A DNA stretch of 64,000 bases from Tubulanus polymorphus (GCF_964204645.1 NC_134035.1:7378501-7442500); one strand, 5' to 3'. Numbered from the stretch's first letter, positions 1 to 11,307 are shown. Numbers and translations are program-made. Notes: generated by a model from the sequence alone, not told the origin.

Positions 1-1277
1 ATTTTGCGACCACAGGTGTGGTTGATTTTGCATCTAAATGAACTGATGTGTGATGCTTTTTGCCGCAGTTTGTAACTCTGCATCTGTTTTTCGATAAGCA
101 TTTCGTCGATTTGTGACCGCTCGAGAGACAATTAAAGCATAAATTATCCCTAGCAACAATTTCTCTGCGTTTTGCAGCATCTGGAAACGTTTTACAGTCC
201 ACCGCAACGTGATTGATCTTTTTGCAGAACGCACATTTTCGATCGTTTTCCCGTAAAAAATTATGTCTGTTTTTCGCCGTTACTGCGAACGCTCCCACGG
301 TCGGCGAATTGGCGGGAAAATCATCCTCTATCGTAAGGCTTTCGATACTAGCCTCGAAGGCCTCAATTTCTTTTAGGAGTGACTTTCTTAGATCAGTCAG
401 GCTCCAAGCATTGTTGCCGTGGTCTCTGGTAATCTGTTGTTTAGTTCCGCTCGGTAGTTTTTCCATTATGATGGGTACTAACAGATCTCCGTACGATTCT
501 TCGGATTTTCCGAGTGAATTTAATCCACGAATATAAGATTCCAGAGAGTCATAGAAATTCCGTAGTGAGTTGTCGCGATCACTCGGTGGTGAAAGCTCCC
601 ACAACGCTTTCATGTATGCGGCCACAATTTTGTGTGGTGTCCCGTACCGGTTTAACAAAAGTTCCAAAGCTTGATTATAATGTTCGTTTGTTAAACTCAG
701 GTTTTCGATCGTTTTTGCAGCGTCGCCCTTTAGCTGTGCGGACAGATATTGGAAGTTTTGGATATTCGTTAAGTTCTCATCACTATCAACTGCCGAGAAA
801 AACCCATCGAAGAACGTTTGCCATTTCAGAATATCGCCATCGAATGTTGGCAAAGATAACTTCGGCAACTGGATCGGTTTTTTTTCGCAGTTTTTTGTTG
901 CTCGGATTTCATGCGCGTTGTCGGTTCGATTTGATTCTTTTTCCGTTCGAGGTATCCGATGAAGGTTGATAGTTCGATGTTTATTTCGTTCATATAATCA
1001 TCGGTTTCACACACGAGGTCTTCGAGTTTCCCTAACTCTGCGTTCGCAATCAGTTCCGAATCATATCCTGCGATAACTTCCAATTTTGTACGTATTCTAG
1101 TTATGACGCCAGACAATTTGTCTAGGCTTTCGTCACTTTCCGAATGAAGTAACTCCCTCGCCTGATCAAAAAGTTTCGTCATCTGTCGAATTTGCGCATT
1201 TCGCATTATCTCTTCTTTCGACGGCATCTTGGCTGAGTTTCCGAATTTACTGCTTGTATATCCTGGTCACGGCACCA
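1..1277 (-). pseudogene. BEL/Pao retrotransposon gag, 5' part, runs off the left edge
   Basis: Gag of a BEL/Pao LTR retrotransposon read leftwards. It starts at the ATG at 1227 with a charged helical N-terminus, then shows the gag core signature LPKLSLPTFDG near 840-870, a long helical region, and a C-terminal Cys/His region (C-x2-C-x4-H-x4-C type) near 200-235 and 70-180. One frameshift near 870-890 moves the N-terminal 120 residues and the core into different frames, so this copy is not intact as read. A primer-binding site lies at 1260-1277 just upstream of gag. Protease and polymerase would lie left of the window. Family assignment rests on the gag core, the knuckles and the PBS/LTR arrangement. 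Confidence 0.85.
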
Positions 1278-1280
1278 AAA

Positions 1281-1497
1281 TGTGGGCTATGATTGCCACA
1301 TTAAATGGTCCAGTTTTGAGTAAAATAAGCAAGACCGCCGGAGAGGTGAACAACGACCAATATGTTTGGTGTCTAAGTAAACTCTGATTTATTTATCTAC
1401 TCGCTACAGCATAACTTCATGCGGGGCTTACATAGGCGGGGTTACATGAACTGAGGGGAGTGCGTTACTGGTGACTGACATATAACAATTCCCGACA
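1281..1497 (-). mobile_element. 5' LTR of the BEL/Pao element, with adjacent tRNA-His-type primer site
   Basis: Read on the minus strand this segment begins TGTCGGGAATTG and ends in CA, the usual TG..CA limits of an LTR. It is directly followed by a primer-binding site (1260-1277) whose complement ATCCTGGTCACGGCACCA matches the 3' end of animal tRNA-His including CCA. The 217 bp length is reasonable for a BEL LTR. The partner LTR is outside the window, so the limits are inferred from the termini and the PBS. Confidence 0.7.
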
Positions 1498-1665
1498 TTT
1501 ACCGAAACCGAATTTGTGTGTATTCTGCGGTCAGAACCACCGATTCTATCAATGCCGTTTGAGTGCTAACGATCGTCACTCTGCAATCACACGCAAAAAA
1601 TTATGTTTCAATTGTCACAGTACAACTAGCATCCCCGTACAACAGGCATCCCATAGCAGACTGCG
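1498..1665 (+). pseudogene. BEL/Pao gag zinc-knuckle fragment interrupted by the preceding LTR
   Basis: From about 1505 the plus strand encodes a short gag segment with C-x2-C-x4-H-x4-C (CVFCGQNHRFYQC) followed some 20 residues later by LCFNCH, the paired knuckle pattern of BEL/Pao gag. It abuts the TG end of the minus-strand LTR, so the minus-strand element appears to have jumped into an older plus-strand BEL copy. Nothing else of the older copy is recognisable; after 1665 the frame runs into unrelated GCGCATGCG-rich sequence. Confidence 0.65.
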
Positions 1666-1719
1666 CACGCGTCAATATGCACTGCGCATGCGCCAATAGC
1701 AGACAGCTTTTCGCCGTGC

Positions 1720-2270
1720 AAAAACCGTAAAGTTTCCCAAGTCTCTGTTTATAACGCATGCGCATTAGGAAGTGTTGGGGAAATCCTTTAAGTCCAGAAA
1801 CTGGTCGCGTGCGCATGCGTCGCTACATGTGTATTTTTTCCTAAACTGGGTCATGTCAGAACGCTGAAACATAGAACTATAACGGAATGAACCTGCATCA
1901 ACTTTTGCGCAGCGGGAAGGCGCAGTTTGTTTGGTCACTTAAGAGGATCATTTGTATTTTTTGGAATGACAGGTGTTCAAGTGGTCTTGCCATAAGCTGA
2001 AAATCTAAGATATATATCGGTATATTAAAAAGGATGAATGTATCTTTCTGCTACACATTCGGGATTCGAACCTAATAGCACTTAAAAGTGAATCATGGGT
2101 CTATCAAAGTTCATTGTTTCATATTCGGGATGCTGCAACTTTTTCCTTGGCAAACAATAACCCAGCGACACTTTAATCATCAGCAGATTTCGCGACTTAG
2201 AGCAATTCCAGCACTGACTAATGCGCATGCGTTAGGTAGATACGGAGACTTGGGAAACTTTACGGTTTTT
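1720..2270. mobile_element. 0.55 kb foldback / terminal-inverted-repeat element
   Basis: The segment 1720-1768 is the imperfect reverse complement of 2218-2270. Both arms contain CGTAAAGTTTCCCAAGTCTC (or its complement) and a GCGCATGCG palindrome followed by the complement of CTAATG. The ~450 bp between the arms encodes nothing recognisable. No convincing target duplication is visible. A tRNA-T-arm-like string GGGATTCGAACCT lies inside at about 2050. Best called a non-autonomous DNA element of unknown superfamily. Confidence 0.7.
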
Positions 2271-2365
2271 CTGACAGCAGAGCCAGCATTTACCGTAATC
2301 AATCGCGCCGTGCTTTTTGTTTCCGATAATATACTTATCGATTTATTTAACTATCATCAATAAAA

Positions 2366-2486
2366 ATGGATCCTGCTGAAGCAACGAACCTTTCTAATTA
2401 CCTGTTGAATGGCCAATACCCAGCCGATTTTACAAAGGCGATGAAGTGTACTCTGAGAAAGAAAGCGAAGCATTTTACCATGCAAG
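2366..2486 (+). CDS. Isolated first exon resembling the N-terminus of a Ginger-type transposase
   Basis: An ATG opens a 40-codon exon ending in a good donor (CAAG|GTAGGA). The peptide has NYLLNGQYPADF followed by a basic run CTLRKKAKHF. This matches the form of the N-terminal segment that precedes the H2C2 zinc domain in integrase-like transposases of the Ginger/KRBA2 type. No second exon follows: the presumed intron is occupied from about 2620 by the minus-strand BEL element. The integrase exons further right (from 12661) lack their N-terminal half, so this could be a detached part of that gene or the stub of another copy. Confidence 0.45.
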
Positions 2487-2619
2487 GTAGGAAATGAAAT
2501 ATTTTCGTTTTTCAAAATAATATTTGAAAATTCATTAAAGTGTTTTAAAATTATTTTTGAGATAGATAAATACAGTTAGGAAAAAGATATCATAGACTAT
2601 CAAGACTACATAATCGTAG

Positions 2620-5600
2620 TATCGGCATTTACCCCAATCTTTTCGTGTGATTGGCTTTACAATTTCATTCGCAATCAAAACATCAATTTCTTTCAATCCA
2701 TCCGTTGTCTCCACCGAGACTTTTACCACCTCGTAGCTCTTTCTCGACACGTGGCCTCCGAAGCCACTGATGCACATTTCCCTTCGGCTTAAGGGTTTCA
2801 AATCTAACTGTCTCGCTAAGTCCCGTGTGACATAGCTGACTGAACTGCCTCTGTCTAAGAGTACATTCGCTTCCGATCTCATTTCGCCGTTCACCAACAT
2901 CGCCTGTCCAGTCTCTATAACAAGACCGCTTTCGAACCTTACAACTCTTTCGCCATCACGTGTACTGAGTTCGCATATTTCAAATCTTTGTGATCGTCGG
3001 ATCCGTGATCACCGAATGTTTCGACTTTCTCCACCGCGCAACCGGAAACCGCGTCCGATGTGTTTTTTTGCGATGTTATATCTCTATGTAGCGCGACATG
3101 ATGCTTTCTGTTGCATATTCTGCAGCCCCTCGATCGGCAATTCGCACTCCCGTGACCGGGGAGCAAACACACGAAGCATAATTTCTTATTTCTTACTACC
3201 TCGTGACGTTGTTCGATATTCAACGGACAGCTGCTCGCCACGTGGCCGTTTTCGGCGCAAAAGTAGTTTAGCAAAGCTATATTCTGTCCTATTCTCGAAG
3301 AATGGTCGAACTCGGAAATCCGGAGCAGAACGAAAGAGTAACGAGTGAACTATCAGTTTGGAATACCAAAACTGGACTGACTTTATTTTTACACATAGCT
3401 ATTTATATAACACAGATTCAGACAGGTTGAGACATGGAAAATGATACAAAAACAAAGGTGAGGAGTAGTGACATGACAGTGAGACAAACAACAATTAACA
3501 CATTCTGACACAGACAAACAGCCTCAGAGGACAACGAGTAATAAGATGGAGACATAAAACAATTCGTGGATACTCTGGTTTCATCATCTTTTTTTCCATT
3601 GATTGATAAGCCTACCAGATTCACCACGAACACATCCACTGTTATTGATAATATCTTTACTAATGATTTAAATGTCAATCATACCTCCGGGATTATTTGT
3701 ACTGATTTATCGGATCATTATCCTGTTTTTACAATGTGCAAGATTTTAAATTGTTCAAATAACAGACAAAATATGAAGCGTTCTTACTGTGCCAAAAATA
3801 TATCCAAGTATCGTAGACTCCTATTAAGCACTGATTGGAATGATATTTATTCATGCTCAGAAGTTGATCAGTCCTACCATAATTTTTCAAATAAAATTAA
3901 TCTTGCGTTTAATGAAGCTTCCCCCTTCTCCTGACCCAACTAAATGATAGACAACGCCTTGAGAAGCCGTGGATTACTCCAGCGATATTTAACTCCATTA
4001 AGCACAAAAACCGACTTTATAAGAAATCAATTCGTTCTACATCCGTGGATGTCAAGAATAGTTACAATTCTTATAAAAACATTCTTACTAAAATCTTAAG
4101 AAAAGCAGAATCTGATTATTATTCTCAAAAGTTTACCGATATAGGTACTGATATGAAACTTAAATGGAAACTTATTAACCAGATACTTCGTAAATCATCT
4201 TCTCCTATTTTACCTAGTGTTCTTAAACAAAATAACCAGGAATTCAAAGTCGACTATCGCATAGCGTGTGGGTTTAACGATTTCTTTTCTAAAATAGGCT
4301 CACAAATTTCTGAGACTATACCTGATTTCCCTGGTCACAACTTCACATATTACCTGAAAAATCGTACTAACGAAAATTTCTTTATGTTTCCTACTAATCC
4401 TTGTGAAATTGAATCTATAGTTAGAAATTTTTATCCGAAAAAAAAGTGCAGGGTTGGATGGTATTAGTACATCTTTACTTAAAGACACAATAGATCTAAT
4501 AAATGCTCCTTTATCGCATATATTTAATTGTAGCTTCTATAATGGTATTGTTCCGTTTGACATGAAACAAGCCAAAGTTTACCCGTTATTTAAATCAGGA
4601 GATTCGGAAAATTTCAATGATTATCGTCCAATCTCTATTCTTCCGGTATTTTCAAAGATTTTAGAAAAGCTGGTCTTTAACAGATTATCCTCCTTTCTCA
4701 ATAAACATAACGTTATTTCTTCAAATCAATTCGGTTTTCGATCAAATCATTCCACAGCACTTGCTCTTGCCAAAGTAACAGACACCCTAACATCATACCT
4801 TGATAAAAAATATTCAGCCATAGGCATTTTCTTAGACCTAAAGAAGGCATTCGACACGGTCAACCACACAATTCTGCTCGGTAAATTAGATCACTATGGT
4901 ATTCGGGGTTTACCTCTCAAATGGTTCGAAAGTTACCCGTCTGATCGTGGTCAAATTGTTTGTTTTAATGGTATTAACTCGTCAAGAAGGGGTATAACTA
5001 TCGGAGTTCCCCAAGGTTCTATTCTCGGTCCTCTTTTATATCTATCATTCTTAAATGATTGTGTCAATGCTTCAAAAATTCTTGACTTCACCCTTTTTGC
5101 AGATGACACAACATGCTTCGCTTATTCAAAAGATCATAAGAAGATATTCCAACTGATAAACAATGAACTCATCAAACTTCGAATGTGGTTTCAAGTTAAT
5201 AAATTGTCTCTTAACCTTGAAAAATGTTATTTTATGATTTTCGGAAATTTCAAGGGTACCCCTTGTGCCATAAAAATTGGAAATGTCCCAATAAAGCAAG
5301 TTCATTCCACAAAATTTCTTGGTTTATATATTGATAGTAAACTGACGTAGTCTGACCACATATCATTTGTCTGTAAAAAGATCTCTCGTAGTATTGGTGT
5401 TTTGAATAGAGTTAAAAGACGATTGCCAGTTTTAGTGATGAAAACCTTATACTATAGTTTTGTTTACCCGTATCTCCAATACTGCAATTTTATCTGGGGC
5501 AATAACTACGAATCGAGAATCAGGCCAATAATCCTACTTCAAAAGCGTGCGATCAGGGTAATATCGAAGGTTACCTTCTTTGACCATACAGCCCCCATCT

Positions 5601-7206
5601 TCAAAAACTTAGGTATCCTTACTTTTCGAGCAATGACGAAATTTCAATTGTGCTTTTTCATATTTAAATATAAGAATTCACTACTGCCTAACTCGTTTTC
5701 AGATTATTTTTCATTAAATTCCGACTTTCACCATCATCATACTCGAAACCGTCATGCATTCAAAGTAGAACAATTTAGAACCAATCGAAAGAAATTTTCA
5801 TTAAAAGTATCAGCCCCTTTAACTTGGAATAACTTACCTTACTCACTGAAGATCATTGGATCAGTATCCCCTCCAGTTTTTAAACGTGCTCTCTAACAGT
5901 ATCTTCTCAATTAATGTTTCGATAACCTTGCCAGTCTCTGCCATCTGGCACTTAAATATTTTCAGTGTGAATGTAGTGTGAAAGAGAGTGTGATTGTGTG
6001 TACGGGGGTGGCATGAATATCATATAAACCTTAACAGGTTTCTTCATGTTTCCCTCCATCTTGAATTTTTGTATTTGTATTACTTTGTACGATTATTATA
6101 ATTCAAAATGGAAAAATAAAATAATAATAATAATAAAGAAATACGAAATATAGATGAAATATGTATAAAAATTATCAGTGATATTAAGTGTTGTTAAAGT
6201 AGCAACCCAAATTAGCACCTGCGAACATTTCGGCGCTACAACTTGGTCTCGATTTAGCATGCGTCTGAGAATACGGTTTTCGATCTGTCGGTAGTGACTC
6301 AAAACTTTCGCCCAAATTTTCTAGCTGTTCCGTTAAACTTGCCAGACATTTTTCCACGTCAAATTTATCGCCTTGACCGCACGTTCCGATTTTCTGCGCT
6401 ATCTCTTTTGGTACTTTACGTTCAATCAGCGGTACTATAAACGAAGCGCACTGGTCAATTTGCATACCGAGGTGTTGTAACGATCGGATGTCACCTTTGA
6501 TCTGGTTTATAAAATGACGCAGAGACGAATGATTAAACGACGGTGTTTTTATGTCGACCAGATTGTTCACGTGAGCTCTTACGATTTTCCGAGGTTGCCC
6601 GTTACTTTCTATCAACGTGGCGATTAAGTTTTCTAAATTGTCCCCCGAGGCGTGTAGTCCCCGGACGGTTTCAATAGCTACAGCTTTTAATTGCCCGATG
6701 ATGTAGTTGAATTTTGTGATATTCGGATAGTTCGATTTCAAAATATCCGTTTCGATTGTTTCCCAAAACGACGTCCATTCGGTGAAATTGCCATCGAATG
6801 TCGGCAAATTTAATCGCGGCAATTTAGCGGTCGGTAACTTCTGCTCATCGTGTTTTATAATCGGTGAACTTACGGGTTCCTGTTTCTGTCTAAATCTCTT
6901 AATCGTGAGCAGTTTCTTGCGTTGCTCACTGCGATTCTCGACGATCTCATGCAAATATGCGGCGAACTTATCTGGCTGATTCTCGCAAGCCTGCTCCAGC
7001 GCTTCGTTCGTCACATTACATTTTTCATACAGTTCTTTCAATTCCTCGAGCGATGCGTCAACGTGATTTCCGTCCTCTTCACTCACAGATTTCTTTTTGA
7101 GAACCTTTTCCGTTCTCCGATATTCCCTATCGAAAGCCGTTTGAAGCGCGCCAACTTTCGCCTTCAAATTCGCTATTACTGTGTCTGTCTCTGCCATCCT
7201 GGTCAC
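2620..7206 (-). pseudogene. Second BEL/Pao element: gag and protease, split by a non-LTR insertion
   Basis: Gag runs leftward from about 7206 to 6203. It has a coiled-coil-like N-terminus, then the core LPRLNLPTFDGNFTEW near 6800, then helices. At 6196-6202 it is interrupted, and it resumes at 3266 with the zinc knuckles (to 2939). The target duplication AAAGTAG shows that the frame was continuous before the insertion. A retropepsin-like segment follows at 2900-2620 (VLLDRGSSVSYV), with Arg where D-S/T-G is expected. Similarity ends near 2620, so polymerase, integrase and 3' LTR are missing. Inactive by interruption, truncation and probable active-site change. Confidence 0.85.
3267..6195 (+). 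mobile_element. Non-LTR (LINE, jockey/CR1-like) retrotransposon with broken ORF2
   Basis: 5'-truncated LINE flanked by the target duplication AAAGTAG (3260-3266 and 6196-6202). In order: the C-terminal part of an AP-endonuclease (3566-3934, PTRFTTNTSTVIDNIFTN and DLSDHYPVF), a linker (4045-4467), and a reverse transcriptase (4454-5350) with the catalytic FADD at 5096-5107 intact, GVPQGSILGPLLY, and a C-terminal thumb-like region (5402-5896). The frame is broken near 3920 (C run), near 4440 (A run) and by TAG at 5348. The 3' end is an AATAATAATAA-rich tail. The first ~270 bp (3267-3540) shows no coding match and may be a 5' rearrangement. Confidence 0.9.
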
Positions 7207-7212
7207 GGCACC

Positions 7213-7469
7213 ATGAAGTTAATTGTGGTAACTTATAAAACCAGCGTTGTGGGTCGCAATATGTTGACCAGGGACGGCTAAAGGCTGAGACAAGACCGGG
7301 AGCCTGAGAGAGTAACAAGTCCGAACACGTTGGTTTCTTGATGCTAACTGATGATATTTATTCTGTACTACACTAACACAAACTAAAAATAGGTTACAGT
7401 CACAGTTCTTGGCCACTCAGGGGTCAGTTATACTATGGCCAGCATCTGGCATGGATTAGCTATCTTACA
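7213..7469 (-). mobile_element. Putative 5' LTR and primer site of the second BEL/Pao element
   Basis: A primer site complementary to tRNA-His (7195-7212, ATCCTGGTCACGGCACCA) directly precedes gag, identical to that of the element at the left edge. The adjacent 257 bp reads TGTAAGATAG...TTCA on the minus strand, which fits LTR limits. There is no second LTR to compare with, so the outer limit is provisional. Confidence 0.55.
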
Positions 7470-7504
7470 TGACGGCCCACCGAAATACTCTCAGAATTAA
7501 CCAT

Positions 7505-8665
7505 AAAATCCAAAATAAAACATGATATTAATGATATTTTGAATAAAAGACATTCGATTAACCATTACTTATGACTTTAAAGGAGGGGATGCATGTTATA
7601 CTGTACCATCTGACAGTATTAGAGCTACCCCCCAAATAGATTGATATTAAAACAACCATTGCAATTAATAACTTCAAAATCTAAAATAAAACATGATATT
7701 GATAAGATTTTGAATAAGATACATTCTGATTAACCATTACTTATGACTTTAAAGGGGGATGCATGTTATACTGTACCAGCTGACAGTATTAGAGCTACCC
7801 CGAATGGATTGATATTAATACAACCAGGGCAATTAATAACTTCAAAATCCAAAATAAAACATGATATTAATGATATTTTGAATAAAATACATTCTGATTA
7901 ACCATTTCTTATGACTTTAAAGGAGGGGATGCATGTTATACTGTTCCATCTGACAGTATTAGAGCTACCCCCTAATAGATTGATATTAAAACATCTGGGC
8001 AATTAATAACTTCAAAATCTAAAATAAAATATGATATTGATAACATTTTGAATAAGATACATTCTGATTAACCATTACTTATGACTTTAAAGGAGGGGAT
8101 GCATGTTATACTGTACCATCTGACAGTATCAGAGCTACCCCCTAATAGATTGATATTAAAACATCTGGGCAATTAATAACTTCAAAATCTAAAATAAAAC
8201 ATGATATTGATAAGATTTTGAATAAGATACATTCTGATTAACCATTACTTATGACTTTAAAGGGGGATGCATGTTATACTGTACCATCTGACAGTATTAG
8301 AGCTACCCCCTAATAGATTGATATTAAAACAACCAGGGTATTTAATAACTTCAAAATCCAAAATAAAACATGATATTAATGATATTTTGAATAAGATACA
8401 TTCTGATTAACCATTACTTATGACTTTAAAGGAGGGGATGCATGTTATACTGTTCCATCTGACAGTATTAGAGCTACCCCCTAATAGATTGATATTAAAA
8501 CAACCATTGCAATTAATAACTTCAAAATCTAAAATAAAACATGATATTAATCATATTTTGAACAAGATACATTCTAATTAACCATTACTTATGACTTTAA
8601 AGGGGGATGCATGTTATACCGTACCAGCTGACAGTGTTAGAGCTATCCCCTGATAAAATGATATT
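7505..8665 (+). repeat. Left satellite array: seven ~170 bp monomers
   Basis: The anchor GAGCTACC recurs at 7622, 7792, 7962, 8132, 8300, 8471 and 8640, spacing 168-171 bp. Monomers share AACCATTACTTATGACTTTA, ATGCATGTTATACTG and ATAAAACATGATATT. Monomers differ from one another at scattered positions. The array starts abruptly at AAAATCC (7505) within the monomer. The innermost monomer carries GAGCTAT instead of GAGCTAC. No coding potential. Confidence 0.95.
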
Positions 8666-8744
8666 AAGATACTGGAGGACAATTGTTATTCAAAATATAG
8701 CTGCATAGCAGCGATAACGGGTTTTCTGCACAGTCTTGAATCCT

Positions 8745-8985
8745 GTTCAACGGTGGATTTCGACAAAGCATTTGATATGGTTCAACATCAGCCATTACTA
8801 AACAGGCTATTAGAAAACGGTATCAATGATAGGTCGCTCAAATGGCTCAGCAGTTATCTCTGAACGAAAACTTGTAGCCGAAATCAACGGAATCTTGGAA
8901 TAAGTCGGTCTAACTAGTGGAGTCACGCAAAGTAGTATCCTTAGTCGTCTTCTGTTTAATGTCCTGACATACGCAGTAATCCAAA
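8745..8985 (+). pseudogene. Degenerate LINE reverse-transcriptase fragment
   Basis: Six-frame reading gives VDFDKAFDMVQHQPLLNRLL, then WLSSYL, and after frame breaks SGVTQSSILSRLLFNV. This is the FxKAFDxVxHxxLL ... SGVPQGSxLGPLLF core of non-LTR reverse transcriptases. Stops and shifts show long decay. It begins right after the satellite array. Confidence 0.75.
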
Positions 8986-9019
8986 ATATACCAGACCGAG
9001 TAAATTTCCAAAACGACCT

Positions 9020-9500
9020 TTACACGCCGTTCGACCAAAAAAATTAATGTTCCGACAAGAAAATCTTGTTCGAATGAAAACAATTCTGTTTGATCGAACA
9101 ATACGCTTTTTGCTTGAACCAAAACTTTTCTTCATTCTGACAAAAATGTGTTCGAATCAAAAGCTATGTTATTGTTGAAATGAAAAACTCTTTGGTTGAG
9201 CGAAAACAATTCTTTCGAACGAATGTTTGAATGAAAACAATTCTGTTCGATTGAACGAAATACTTAATACTTTTGGTTCGGAGAAAAAACTTTTTTACAA
9301 TATACTTGTTCGAACGAAAAACTTTATGTTCTGACAAGAAAATTCTGTTCAAATTTAAACGATTCTGTTAGATCGAACGATTCTGTTAGATCGATCGAAC
9401 CTTTTGTTTCAACAAAACAGTTTGTTCAACTTTGTTCTAACGATTTTTTCAAATTGGTTCAATCGAACAGAATATTATTGGTTCAAACGAAATAAATTTT
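9020..9500. repeat. Degenerate interspersed GTTCGAACGAAAA / TTCTGTTCGAT motif region
   Basis: About 480 bp in which short palindromic motifs (TTCGAACG, GTTCGATCGAAC, AACAATTCTGTTCGA) recur many times in both orientations without a fixed period. No ORF of interest. It may be a decayed tandem or foldback element. Confidence 0.6.
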
Positions 9501-9578
9501 ATTCCGTAGAAAGAATTTACAAGCGAAAGGTCTTTTGAACGAGAAAAAAGATATTTCTGGGGCTCCGCAGTAACTCAA

Positions 9579-9894
9579 AGCCGGACGTAGGTTGGCCTTG
9601 TGACGCGATGCGATCCTCGCGTTGCATCGCAAGTTTCGGTGAGAATCGGTTGCGATACGATTGTCAGCGACTGTGTGCGACTAGTTTCTACCAGTCGCAA
9701 GAGCACGTAGGTCGGTTGTGACAGTCGTGTCGCGTCGCAGAAAATAGAACACGTGCGACTCCTTGTCACTGGCGTTGCTGACAGTCACAACCTGTCACAA
9801 GGGTGAGTCGTTGCGACACAATATTCACTGGCGGTCGCAGTGAATGGCGTCGCAGTGAGTCACAAGCCGTCGCAAAACTGACCTACGTCCGGCT
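9579..9894. mobile_element. 316 bp MITE with AGCCGGACGTAGG termini
   Basis: Left end AGCCGGACGTAGGTTGG matches the complement of the right end CCTACGTCCGGCT. The interior is CpG-rich with many GTCGCA/TGCGAC words in both directions, giving a long foldback. Flanking triplets are CAA (left) and TAA (right), compatible with a decayed 3 bp TAA duplication of PIF/Harbinger type. Confidence 0.75.
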
Positions 9895-10489
9895 TAAGTC
9901 ATTAGCAATTAATGAAATACCTGTTTCATTTATGATGAAAAAACTCAAATGAAAAGTCTGGCTTATAAAGCTGTCTGCTCAGACGAAATTTTCAAAAAAA
10001 ACTCTTCATTTTTGCCAATAAAATTGATAATTGTGATTGATCGTTGCAAGTCAGAACCAGTTAATCACCAATTAACATGCATTTTAATAAATCTGATTCC
10101 TCCTTTACAGTGAACTTAGCTTTAACCTAGTAGAGGCTACGAGCCTATGTAGGCCTATGTATATGCGTAGGCCTAACATCCGGACAGATTGGTCGTAGGC
10201 CTATTGAATAACAACCCTCCTAAATATCGTAAATTTTGTTTTGAAGTTAAATCCAATGAGTCCGTTAATAAACGCAACAATTATACTGTTTTTGTTTGAG
10301 ACAGTAAAGGTCAGTTCCGGTAGGCCTAAGCCTTAAGGTCGCGTTAAACTCGATAAACACTTCAAGCGACACAGCGAACGATCTCCTTTCCCCCACAGCG
10401 AACGCTTACTCCGAATGTCAAGTGTGAGCCCAGCATACGGAAAGGAGTGTGTTATATACTTGTATTTAGTAAATACCTTGTGCATTTGA
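9895..10489. other. Non-coding stretch
   Basis: No ORF or domain recognised. It contains several TAGGCCTA strings (around 10140-10200) that recur elsewhere in the window as low-copy words. Confidence 0.5.
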
Positions 10490-11160
10490 CAATGATCGGT
10501 ATGTACTGTAGGAAATATAGAGTATTGATGGTATTGATATAGAGGTTGAAGCCCGCGGCCGAATAAAGTAATATATTCTTTTATTTTGATACCTCGTCGA
10601 CATAACAGCTTTTCTCCGCTATATCTCTTCGGCGTGTTTAGTTTAGGCCTACGATTCCCCGGTACACTAAAGATTTACCTTAGTAAATACACGGTTAATT
10701 CGGTAAAGAAATATAGGTATTGTTAAACTAACTCCTTGAAACCCGCAGCCAAATCACTGGTAGTGATAAATTAATTTGTACTCGATTTGATTCTCATGAT
10801 GAGGAGAAACTCGCAGCTGATCCCCGGAACGACGATGTAGTAACACACGTCGATTCGTCGATGTTTACGGCTCGACAGTGCTTTTAAAATCTAAAGTAGT
10901 AAATTTCCAGTGTATCGGTAATATGATTTGATGAGGAAATGGGCTATTGTTAAAATCACTGTTTGAAGACCGCGACTGAATTTGAAGTCTGCGGCAATAA
11001 ATTAGTTCATTTATACTTGAATTGATAATCGAAGTGACAGTCGGCCTGCGGGTTGATTTCGGGATGACGACTCGAAAAACATGTCGCCCCATTAATGGGG
11101 CTAAATTTTCGATGTTTACGTCCCGACAGCGCTTTTGTAACGATGATTCGTGAAAAAACA
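10490..11160. repeat. Three diverged tandem copies of a 190-255 bp unit
   Basis: Related blocks GAAGCCCGCGGCCGAATAAA (10548), GAAACCCGCAGCCAAAT (10737) and GAAGTCTGCGGCAATAAAT (10983) recur in order. CGATGTTTACGGCTCGACAG (10858) recurs as CGATGTTTACGTCCCGACAG (11113). No protein is evident. Confidence 0.55.
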
Positions 11161-11307
11161 CGCGGGCTATTTGTAGATCTCAGTGAGCTGAACGATATTA
11201 TATGGATTGTATATGAAACAGCGGTAAGGTAACAAAGCCTATGTTCTTTTGGTTAAAATAGTGTGGAAGAAAATAATAATAATAATAATTATCACGCGGA
11301 TATCAAT

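Noticed and set aside
3566-5896. Functional host genes from the long frames
   Set aside because: All belong to one LINE ORF2 broken by two frameshifts and a stop.
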